NCBI GenBank assembly: GCA_038150305.1
Contig: JAYOTG010000030.1
Location: 1 to 22,061, forward strand
Direction of reading: 5' to 3'
DNA length: 22,061 nt
Source: MGIIa-L3 sp038150305
Lineage (GTDB): Archaea > Thermoplasmatota > Poseidoniia > Poseidoniales > Poseidoniaceae
The stretch's first letter is position 1. Every line of letters begins with the position of its first letter. Shown in pieces: positions 1 to 6,255 of the stretch. A model generated the notes under the pieces. It did no database searches. It was not told where the DNA came from and saw nothing but the letters and a program-made list of their open reading frames with translations. Both the position numbers and the translations under genes were made by a program.

Positions 1-299
1 CCGATGACCACCGAGCCGACGAAGATGGCCAAGCCGTGGTCGCCCGGCGTCTTGAAGCGCGTCAAGGTGGAGATGGCGGATTCAATGGCGCCCTGCACGT
101 TCTTTCGCGTTCCTTTCGACTTGATGTTGGCCGCTTGGCCGTGTTCGACCTGAAGCATCGACCGGGCGTCCGAAATGTGGCGGTCGGGGGGAATGATGAG
201 CGTCACCAATTCGGTGCCGAAGCCCCGCATCTCGCGCAGGTCCTCCAGCGCCATCTTGAGGCGCACGCGACGGGCGGCCAGTTCAGCGTCATCGACCAT
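1..299 (-). CDS. prf1: Archaeal peptide chain release factor aRF1 (N-terminal part, cut by window edge)
   Basis: Reading the minus strand from the ATG at 299 gives 99 residues with no stop before the window edge. The product is the N-terminal domain of the archaeal/eukaryotic class-1 release factor, which reads all three stop codons in the ribosomal A site and triggers peptide release. The text LREMRGFGTELVTLIIPP (about residues 21-38) is the family's opening block. The NIKS stop-codon-recognition motif is intact at residues 58-61, followed by KGTRKNVQGAIE. The catalytic GGQ region lies outside the window. The gene diverges from the UMP kinase gene. I saw no convincing TATA-like box at the usual distance before this ATG. 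The family call rests on motif recognition and is firm. Confidence 0.93.
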   Translation of the reverse strand, partial: MVDDAELAARRVRLKMALEDLREMRGFGTELVTLIIPPDRHISDARSMLQVEHGQAANIKSKGTRKNVQGAIESAISTLTRFKTPGDHGLAIFVGSVVI

Positions 300-391
300 G
301 GTCGTCCCCCCGTACACCGAGGCCCGAACGAGGACGCTTCAACCCTTGGGCGTGGGATAGGATGAAGGGACGAGGGCAGGAGTGGATGCCG

Positions 392-1105
392 ATGGCTCGG
401 ACCTTCATCGTCGCCCTCGGGGGAAGCACCCTCCGTCCAGAGGCACAGGAGGACCGCGCCCGGTGGTTTGGCCGCCTCCGTCAGGTCGTGCTCAGCATGG
501 AAGGCGAAGGACGTCGCCTCGGCCTCGTCGTCGGCGGCGGTGCACCGGCCCGCGAAGGCATCGCCTTGGCCTCCACCGTGCTCAGCGACCGCTCGGCCCT
601 CGATGAGGTCGGCATCGCCGCCACGCGACTCAACGCCACCGTGCTCCAGCAAGTCCTCATGGACGTCGGCCTGGACGTGGCTGCGGCGGTCCCCACGACC
701 GTCGACGACGCGGCAGCCCTGCTCGACGCACACCACGTGGTCGTGATGGGCGGCACGGTGCCCGGCCACACAACGGACGCCGTGGCGGTCGAACTCGCCC
801 GTGCCGCGGGCGCCTCGACGTGCATCATCGCCACCAACGTCGATCGCGTCTACGACGCAGACCCGCGTGAACACGAAGATGCGCACGCCTTCAGCGAGAT
901 GACGATTGACGAACTCGCGGCCATCACCGGCATCGACGAGGCCTTGGCACCAGGCGCCTCCTCGGTGGTGGACCCCATCGCCGTCGGCCACGCCAAGCGC
1001 GGAGCCATTGACTTGGTCGTCCTCGACGGCCGAGATTTGTCGCGCTTGGAAGCCGCCCTTGAGGGCAAAGCCTTCGACGGCACCCTTGTGCGCAGCAACA
1101 GGTGA
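392..1105 (+). CDS. pyrH: UMP kinase, archaeal type
   Basis: This is an amino acid kinase family protein that phosphorylates UMP to UDP with ATP, in the cytoplasm, late in pyrimidine nucleotide synthesis. From the chosen start there are 237 residues, near the usual archaeal UMP kinase size. Visible motifs are the N-terminal ALGGS glycine loop (8-12), VVGGGAPAREG (about 47-56), GGTVPGHTTDA (120-130, phosphate binding) and ATNVDRVYDADP (147-158). In-frame ATGs lie at 362, 386 and 392. The Shine-Dalgarno-like GGAG at 379-382 is well spaced for 392 and too close for 386, and the protein from 392 begins with the expected MARTFIVALGGS. The next gene begins at its stop codon, so the two are probably cotranscribed. 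Confidence 0.9.
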   Translation: MARTFIVALGGSTLRPEAQEDRARWFGRLRQVVLSMEGEGRRLGLVVGGGAPAREGIALASTVLSDRSALDEVGIAATRLNATVLQQVLMDVGLDVAAAVPTTVDDAAALLDAHHVVVMGGTVPGHTTDAVAVELARAAGASTCIIATNVDRVYDADPREHEDAHAFSEMTIDELAAITGIDEALAPGASSVVDPIAVGHAKRGAIDLVVLDGRDLSRLEAALEGKAFDGTLVRSNR

Positions 1106-1110
1106 ACAGC

Positions 1111-1380
1111 ATGGTCGACGCCAAGGCAGCCAAGTCCCGCGCCAAACCTGCGGCTCAATCCATGCCGCGAGGCAGCATCCCGCCGCACGCGCACTGCCGC
1201 ATTTGCCAGTGTCCGGTCGACCTGAAGGCCGACCCGCGTGTCTGCAGGGACCCCGAGTGCATCGCTGAGTTGGAGCGAAGGGAGACCTCCGAGCGACGCA
1301 TGCGCACGTGGATGCTCATCTTCTTCGGGCTCTTCGCCTTCACCTTCATCGGACCGATTCTGCTCCGGGCTGCAGGCTGA
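1111..1380 (+). CDS. Small zinc-ribbon protein with a C-terminal membrane helix (DUF2116-like)
   Basis: This 89-residue protein has no assigned function. Residues 24-50 contain IPPHAHCRICQCPVD followed by VCRDPEC. The likely zinc ligands are C29, C32, C45 and C50, the pattern of the archaeal DUF2116 zinc-ribbon family, many of which also carry a C-terminal helix. Residues about 64-86 form one hydrophobic membrane segment, so the zinc ribbon is probably cytosolic and tethered. A GTG at 1102 overlaps the pyrH stop, but the AGGTGA at 1100-1105 is correctly spaced for the ATG at 1111, which I prefer. It follows pyrH directly and converges on the Nog1 gene with a 3-base gap. Similar small proteins often sit next to translation or nucleotide genes, so context does not define a role. 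Confidence 0.8.
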   Translation: MVDAKAAKSRAKPAAQSMPRGSIPPHAHCRICQCPVDLKADPRVCRDPECIAELERRETSERRMRTWMLIFFGLFAFTFIGPILLRAAG

Positions 1381-1383
1381 GGC

Positions 1384-2502
1384 TCAGGCCTTGTCGGAGC
1401 GGTGCCACCCTTCGGGGAGGGCCATGGGGTCGACCTCGTTCTTCTCCGCACACAAGCGAACAAGGTGCATCCGGAGGGCGTCCATGCCTACGTCTTCCAG
1501 CGCCGAGAGCGTGATGCGGCCTTCTTCATCATGCAAGAGCGGCAGATCCGGCAGACCTTCGCTGCCGGCCTCACGCCACGCCTGTTCGGCGGCCTTCACC
1601 TCGTCCCACGCCGCAGGCAGCGGCTTGAGCAGATCCGCCTTCGAGGTGATGACCTCCAGCGGCGTACCCGGAAGCAGGGTCTTGACTTCCTCAAGGAGAT
1701 GGAGTTGCTCTTCAGGCGGCGTCCCGCACGCCCCGCTCGCATCGAACAGGAACAGAGCGACAGAGCCGACGTGCTCGAGGGCGGCGATGGCCTGCTGCTC
1801 GATGGCGTTGCGGTCCTCCATCGGCCGGTCGAGCAATCCCGGAGTGTCGAGCATTTGGTGCGCCAAGCGACGGTGCGTGAAGTGGCCCACGTGGAGCTGC
1901 TTGGTGGTGAAGGGGTAGTGGTTGACCTCCATCGTGCCCGTCGAGAGGGCGCCGATCAGCGCGGACTTTCCGACGTTCGGAGCACCACAGACCACGATGA
2001 TGGGTTGCATGGCGTCGAGATGAGGCAGCCGCTTCAGGGTCTCTCGCGCCTCGCCAAGCCAAGCGAGGCTCGGACCGACGCGACCCATCACCGAGGCGAT
2101 GCGCCCGTAGGCTTCCTTTCGCGCATCGTGCATGAGCGGGATGCGCGCCGTACGGGTCATTTTGCGAACGTTTTGTGTTGAGATACGACCGATTTGCCCC
2201 GCGCCCCATTGCAGCATGGACAAGTGGTGGCGGTACTGGTCGGTGCCCACACAGGCTTCGATCATCGCCACGTCAAAGGTCGGCGACTGGTCAAGGGAGG
2301 GCCAGAGACCCACGGTCTCAAGCAAGGTGGTGCACAACACGTCCGAGGCGGTTTGCACCATCCTGGAGAGTTGTTTCCTGGTGCGGAAGACGCGGTTCGG
2401 ATCCTCGACCCGGTCCGCCGCCTTCTTGGCGCGCCCGAAGGCCTTGTCCAACATTTCGTCCTCGGTGAGGACCGTTGGAAGCCTCCGCCACTCAATGCGC
2501 AT
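1384..2502 (-). CDS. Nog1-family GTPase, ribosome biogenesis
   Basis: This 372-residue protein of the OBG/HflX-like TRAFAC GTPases matches the archaeal Nog1 group, which in eukaryotes acts in large-subunit assembly. The N-terminal helical domain opens with RRLPTVLTEDEMLDKAF, the typical Nog1 start. The GTPase motifs are complete: G1 GAPNVGKS at 173-180, a G2 threonine in YPFTTK near 199-200, G3 DTPG at 219-222, G4 TSKAD at 286-290 and G5 SAL near 333. A longer frame starts at 2547, but the extra 15 residues do not look like Nog1, whereas the ATG at 2502 fits the family and has GGGG about 7 bases upstream. It lacks the long C-terminal extension of eukaryotic Nog1, as expected in archaea. It diverges from the gene at 2592. 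Confidence 0.88.
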   Translation of the reverse strand: MRIEWRRLPTVLTEDEMLDKAFGRAKKAADRVEDPNRVFRTRKQLSRMVQTASDVLCTTLLETVGLWPSLDQSPTFDVAMIEACVGTDQYRHHLSMLQWGAGQIGRISTQNVRKMTRTARIPLMHDARKEAYGRIASVMGRVGPSLAWLGEARETLKRLPHLDAMQPIIVVCGAPNVGKSALIGALSTGTMEVNHYPFTTKQLHVGHFTHRRLAHQMLDTPGLLDRPMEDRNAIEQQAIAALEHVGSVALFLFDASGACGTPPEEQLHLLEEVKTLLPGTPLEVITSKADLLKPLPAAWDEVKAAEQAWREAGSEGLPDLPLLHDEEGRITLSALEDVGMDALRMHLVRLCAEKNEVDPMALPEGWHRSDKA

Positions 2503-2591
2503 GGACAAGCCCCAACCCGTCGGCCGCCGCCCCCGATTTGAAACCACGCCCCATTGGAGGGTTCAAGAAGTCTGGACGCTGAGCCCGAGCC

Positions 2592-3035
2592 ATGGCGAAG
2601 AAGAAGACCAGCGTCAGCCTGCCTGATTGGGCCACACCCTTGTGGAAGGAGCTCGGTTCGCCTGACCTCGATGCACACCTGAGCGTGGCGTCTGGTGACC
2701 TCTTCGACCGGCGTCATGGCCTGCGCCGTGACGACATCGTCGAGGTGCTCCTTGACGTGCGCGCCATCCCCGAAGGCGACGACCCGTGGGTGCGTGGGCG
2801 CATGATGGCCCGCACACCAACGTCCATCGAAGTCCTCACCGTAGAAGGACGCCACGTCTACATCGCCCGGGAAGTCGTGGTCCGCATCGATCTCATCGCC
2901 CACACCCGGCCCGCCTACATCGACGACGAGGAACTCCTGCGGTTCGAACGCCGTGACCAGAAGCGCCGCTCGTCGCTTCACGAAACCGCAGAACGAAAGG
3001 CGGAAGGAAAGGATGACAGCCACCTCTGGGGATGA
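2592..3035 (+). CDS. Conserved-looking hypothetical protein, possibly Sm-like fold
   Basis: I do not recognise this 147-residue protein. It is soluble, with no signal peptide or membrane helix. The middle (about residues 44-105) alternates short hydrophobic strands: DDIVEVLLDVRAI, WVRGRMMART, SIEVLTVEGRHVYI, VVVRIDLIAH. That layout resembles a small beta-barrel of the Sm/LSm or SH3 type, but this is only a pattern impression. The C-terminal 40 residues are charged and probably helical (RFERRDQKRR to AERKAEGKDD). Its stop overlaps the next start in an ATGA arrangement, so it is probably translationally coupled to the pterin dehydratase-ferredoxin fusion. The start ATG is preceded by only a weak purine stretch. 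It is real by codon use, the tight overlap and the absence of a better frame. Confidence 0.72.
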   Translation: MAKKKTSVSLPDWATPLWKELGSPDLDAHLSVASGDLFDRRHGLRRDDIVEVLLDVRAIPEGDDPWVRGRMMARTPTSIEVLTVEGRHVYIAREVVVRIDLIAHTRPAYIDDEELLRFERRDQKRRSSLHETAERKAEGKDDSHLWG

Positions 3036-3559
3036 TGCCCGTGTCCGCCTGGGACGAGGTCGATGGCGGCTTGGAGCGGTCGTGGTCCTTCGACGACATG
3101 GCCGAGGCCGCCCGGTGTGCACAACGCATCGCCGCCCTGTGCGATGAGCACGACCACCATGCCGACGTGACCTTCGGCTGGGGCCACCTCAAGGTGCGCA
3201 CCACCACGCACGACGCGGGTCACATCGTGACCGACAAGGACCGCGTGCTGGCCGAGGCCGTGGACGCGTTGATGGCCGAGGCCTTCACGTCGTTTCGAAA
3301 GCACGTCTTCGTCTGCTTGCACGAGCGACCAGAAGGCGCACAGCGCCCCTCGTGCGGGCGCCGCGGCTCCATGGAACTCATGATGGCGCTGAAGCGCTCT
3401 GCGAAAGCGATGGGCCTTGGCGACGTCCGGGTTCAGAAATCGGGTTGCCTCGATCGGTGCGAGGAAGGGCCGAGCGCGGTGGTCTATCCAGAAGCAACGT
3501 GGTGGACCTTGCCCGATGACGTCGAGGCCGCCGCGGCCTTGGCCGAGCACCTGCGCTGA
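3032..3559 (+). CDS. Pterin-4a-carbinolamine dehydratase fused to a thioredoxin-like [2Fe-2S] ferredoxin
   Basis: This 175-residue protein has two recognisable domains. Residues 1-80 match pterin-4a-carbinolamine dehydratase (PCD/DCoH), which dehydrates 4a-hydroxytetrahydrobiopterin; prokaryotic relatives are also linked to molybdopterin metabolism. H42 and H43 are followed by H60, the same 17-residue spacing as the catalytic H62 and H79 of the rat enzyme, and the following THD...TDKDRVLAEAVD block is typical. Residues 90-175 match thioredoxin-fold [2Fe-2S] ferredoxins: HVFVC, then SCGRRGS, then GCLDRCEEGP, with C95, C108, C139 and C143. The 13-residue first and 4-residue last spacings equal those of the Aquifex ferredoxin. 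Only about 10 residues link the domains. The start overlaps the previous stop (ATGATG at 3032; the second ATG is equally possible). I infer a redox-linked pterin enzyme; the substrate is unknown. Confidence 0.85.
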   Translation: MMPVSAWDEVDGGLERSWSFDDMAEAARCAQRIAALCDEHDHHADVTFGWGHLKVRTTTHDAGHIVTDKDRVLAEAVDALMAEAFTSFRKHVFVCLHERPEGAQRPSCGRRGSMELMMALKRSAKAMGLGDVRVQKSGCLDRCEEGPSAVVYPEATWWTLPDDVEAAAALAEHLR

Positions 3560-3970
3560 TCAGAGTTTGACCGGCCGCGTCGCACCGCACGCCTGACACT
3601 TCAGCAGGGTTGTGCGGTCTTCCTTGATGAAATGGGTGTCAGGAGCGCCGCACTGGTTGCACTTGATGTACGTGTTCACGTAGTTCACGATGGTGCGGCG
3701 AATGCGCTTGGGGGGAATGCGTCCCTTGAAGCGGACACGCGGACCGTCCCGCGAGGCAGACGTTCCTAGTTCATTCTGGATGAAGTGGTACACGTGGTTG
3801 TCGTCGCGGTCCATCATCGCCACGACGGCATTGAAGTTCTGAAACAGGGTGTTGCTGCCCTCAATGAGGATCTGCGGCTCAGGCAAACGCCACCTGCGAC
3901 GGTTCGAGATGTCCTCGGGAATGTTCTCCCGGGCACGGTCGAGCAAACCTTCGTACTCGAAATCGCTCAT
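3560..3970 (-). CDS. Translation initiation factor aIF2 subunit beta
   Basis: This 136-residue protein is the beta subunit of the archaeal aIF2 heterotrimer, which delivers initiator Met-tRNA to the small ribosomal subunit. The N-terminal MSDFEYEGLLDRARENIP is the standard opening and contacts the gamma subunit. The central alpha-beta domain includes LIEGSNTLFQNF and FIQNELGTSASRDG. The C-terminal zinc ribbon is complete with C104, C107, C125 and C128. Length is normal. The ATG at 3970 has no Shine-Dalgarno sequence but has a TATA-like TTGAAAAT box centred about 25 bases upstream, so the mRNA is probably leaderless. Its stop codon abuts that of the dehydratase-ferredoxin gene. Confidence 0.93.
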   Translation of the reverse strand: MSDFEYEGLLDRARENIPEDISNRRRWRLPEPQILIEGSNTLFQNFNAVVAMMDRDDNHVYHFIQNELGTSASRDGPRVRFKGRIPPKRIRRTIVNYVNTYIKCNQCGAPDTHFIKEDRTTLLKCQACGATRPVKL

Positions 3971-3991
3971 GACGACGGCTCCGCTGCCCCC

Positions 3992-3999
3992 ATTTTCAA
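3992..3999 (-). promoter_or_regulatory. Putative TATA box of the aIF2-beta gene
   Basis: On the minus strand this reads TTGAAAAT, an AT-rich patch in a GC-rich region. Its centre lies about 25.5 bases from the A of the ATG at 3970, the spacing expected if transcription starts at the start codon. The same patch could serve gfcR on the other strand: a start near 4021 would leave a short leader containing the GAGGAAGG before the ATG at 4036. Confidence 0.5.
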
Positions 4000-4035
4000 T
4001 CTGTCCATGGCGGGGCGCTTCCTGAGGAAGGGTTC

Positions 4036-4653
4036 ATGGCGCAAGGGCAGCAGCAAGAAGCGAGCCCCATGACGATGAGCATTGAGGAACTCCGGGAAAT
4101 CGCCACCCGCCTTCGAACCGAAGGCCTGAACTCCCAGCAAATCGCGGACGAGCTCTCACTGTCTCAGGACACCGTGTCCTGGTTGTTGGCCGGCAGCCAA
4201 AGCCGCGATGCGCCGACCGACGTGCGCATCGGCTGGCGCACGATTGGCGTCAAGCCCGAGCGCATCGAAGCCATCGGCGACATCATGGCCGACGTGACCG
4301 CCGAAGAGACGGGCCACGATCCAATCGACACCGTGGTGGGCATTTCCATCAACGGCATCGTCTTCGCTCAGGAGACCGCCAAGAACCTCGGGGCCGAAGT
4401 GGCCATCTTGCGCAACATCGAGGGCGGTCCGGGGCAAGGCGCCTTGTCCGACAAGTACGGCCGCGTCTCGGGCAAGCGTGTGGCCATCATCGACGACGTG
4501 CTGTCCTCTGGCGTCACCATGTCGAGGACCATCGAAGCCGTCCGCGAGGCGGGCGGCACCCCCGTGCTGGCCGTCGTGCTGGTCAACAAAACCATGCGGA
4601 ACGAGATCGACAACGTTCCCCTCCGCGGCATCATTCGAGCCGTTCCCGTCTGA
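4036..4653 (+). CDS. gfcR: HTH-phosphoribosyltransferase regulator, GfcR/orotate phosphoribosyltransferase-like
   Basis: This 205-residue protein has an N-terminal helix-turn-helix (about 14-52, with LNSQQIADELSLSQDTVSWLL) and a C-terminal type I phosphoribosyltransferase domain (about 75-205). The PRPP-binding loop is VAIIDDVLSSGVT (about 149-161). This is the architecture of archaeal GfcR: in haloarchaea it activates sugar-degradation genes, and in other archaea it is annotated as orotate phosphoribosyltransferase-like. I infer a DNA-binding regulator that senses PRPP or a nucleotide; enzymatic activity is uncertain. The ATG at 4036 has GAGGAAGG just upstream, and ATGs at 4069 and 4075 would match family starts better but lack ribosome-binding sites. 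The stop lies 9 bases before lysS, so they form an operon. Confidence 0.86.
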   Translation: MAQGQQQEASPMTMSIEELREIATRLRTEGLNSQQIADELSLSQDTVSWLLAGSQSRDAPTDVRIGWRTIGVKPERIEAIGDIMADVTAEETGHDPIDTVVGISINGIVFAQETAKNLGAEVAILRNIEGGPGQGALSDKYGRVSGKRVAIIDDVLSSGVTMSRTIEAVREAGGTPVLAVVLVNKTMRNEIDNVPLRGIIRAVPV

Positions 4654-4662
4654 GGTGAACAC

Positions 4663-6255
4663 GTGGTCCACTGGTCCGACGTCATCGGGGCACGCCTCGT
4701 CGAACAGCGTCCTGACCACCTGGTCAACACCGGCATCACGCCCAGCGGTGAATTCCACATCGGCCACCTTCGTGAGATGCTCACGGGCGAGATGATCGCC
4801 CGTGGCGTCCGCCGCGCTGGCGGGACAGCCGAGTTGTGCTTCATCATCGACAGCGCAGACCCGCTGCGCAAGGTGTACAGCTTCCTTGACGAAACCTACG
4901 CCGAGTACATTGGCGTCCAACTCTTCCGCATCCCGCCACCCGATGCCGACGGGAAGCCCGACCTTGCCGCCTTTGAGGCCGGCACCTCCTACGCGGACCA
5001 CTTCCTCGCACCCTTCTTGGAAGCGCTGGACATGCTGGGGGTCCGCCCTCGCTTGGTCTATAACCACCAAGCCTACGCTGAAGGACGCTTTGTGGAGCAC
5101 ATCAGGACGGCCCTGAATCAGCGTGAACGGGTACGAGAGATCATCGAAACCATCTCCGGTCGAGAACTCGCTACGGACTGGTGGCCCTTCTCGCCGGTGG
5201 ACGAGCGCGGTTGCATGGATGGCCTTGCGGTCACTGGCTTCGATGACACGCACGTTCACTGGCGCGCGGAAGACGGCCGTACCGGCTCCTGCGACTACAC
5301 CGCCGGCGAGGGGAAGTTGCCGTGGCGGCTGGATTGGCCGGCGAAGTGGTGCTGGCTCGACGTCACCTGCGAAGCCTTTGGCAAGGACCACGGCACCACG
5401 GGTGGATCCTACGACACCGGCGCTGAGCTGTGTCGCCTGTTCGGCTCCGAGCCTCCTGAGGGCTTGACCTACGAGTGGATCAGCCTGCGTGGTCAGGGCG
5501 CCATGTCCTCCTCAAGCGGCACCACGGTCGGTCCCATCGAGGCGTTGAACCTCGTCCCGCCCGAGATCCTTCGTTACCTCATCGCCTCGACCAAGCCGGC
5601 CAAGGCCATCGAATTCGACACCGGCATGGGCTTGGTGAACCTCGCCGACGCCTACGAGCGTCTGCTCCGCCATGACCTTGAAGCCAAGCTGGAAGACGAG
5701 GAACTCAGCCGAAGGAAGCGCGTCGCCATCGAAGACGACATCTCGGCGACGAGGCTGTCTTCCGTGGAGGAGCGGGACCAACGCCCTGGTGCTGTGGGCG
5801 TCACCTTCCGGCACCTCGCGATGCTGGCTCAGATCCGTTCCAGCGACGACGACGTCTGGTCCATGATTCCCAACGAAGGCGTGGACCGCACCGAATTCGA
5901 CGCCCGCCTGAAGCGCATGCGTCACTGGATCAACAGCCATCATTTCCCAGATGAGATGCGTGTCGGCATCCGCGAAGCGCCCAACGCGGAGCGCTTGGCG
6001 AACCTCACCGTGGAAGAGGAAGCGCTCCGGCAGGCCCTGATTCGGAACTTCGAAGCCAGCCAAGAGGCCGGTTGGAACGAAGCCAACCTCTCGGCCAACG
6101 TTCCCGACGCTGCCCGCGAGGTCGAACTCCCGCTTCGTGAGGCCTACAGGCTCACCTACGAACTTCTGCTCGGGGTCGACGTCGCCCCGAAGCTTGCGCC
6201 GCTGCTGGCTGCGATGGAGCCGAACCGCGTGCTTCGGCTGATGCGCGGTGCGTGA
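4663..6255 (+). CDS. lysS: Lysyl-tRNA synthetase, class I
   Basis: This 530-residue protein charges tRNA-Lys with lysine. It is the class I form found mainly in archaea, not the class II LysRS of most bacteria. The Rossmann HIGH motif is at residues 32-35 (GEFHIGHLREM). The second signature is GAMSSSSG with M281, in place of KMSKS. The C-terminal half is helical, fitting the anticodon-binding cage of class I LysRS. Other typical blocks include VTCEAFGKDHGTTGGSYD and LVPPEILRYLIAS. The start is GTG at 4663 with GGTGA 4 bases upstream, right after gfcR. The MSSSS segment lacks the lysines that usually flank this loop. Its stop abuts the stop of the convergent zinc-ribbon gene. Confidence 0.95.
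   Translation: MVHWSDVIGARLVEQRPDHLVNTGITPSGEFHIGHLREMLTGEMIARGVRRAGGTAELCFIIDSADPLRKVYSFLDETYAEYIGVQLFRIPPPDADGKPDLAAFEAGTSYADHFLAPFLEALDMLGVRPRLVYNHQAYAEGRFVEHIRTALNQRERVREIIETISGRELATDWWPFSPVDERGCMDGLAVTGFDDTHVHWRAEDGRTGSCDYTAGEGKLPWRLDWPAKWCWLDVTCEAFGKDHGTTGGSYDTGAELCRLFGSEPPEGLTYEWISLRGQGAMSSSSGTTVGPIEALNLVPPEILRYLIASTKPAKAIEFDTGMGLVNLADAYERLLRHDLEAKLEDEELSRRKRVAIEDDISATRLSSVEERDQRPGAVGVTFRHLAMLAQIRSSDDDVWSMIPNEGVDRTEFDARLKRMRHWINSHHFPDEMRVGIREAPNAERLANLTVEEEALRQALIRNFEASQEAGWNEANLSANVPDAAREVELPLREAYRLTYELLLGVDVAPKLAPLLAAMEPNRVLRLMRGA

Noticed and set aside
2132..2626. Plus-strand open frame opposite the Nog1 N-terminal half and across its promoter
   Set aside because: It overlaps the Nog1 gene and the start of the 2592 gene; no family resemblance.
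4156..5391. Minus-strand open frame of about 411 codons opposite gfcR and lysS
   Set aside because: It crosses a gene boundary and is antisense to class I LysRS; no motif supports it.
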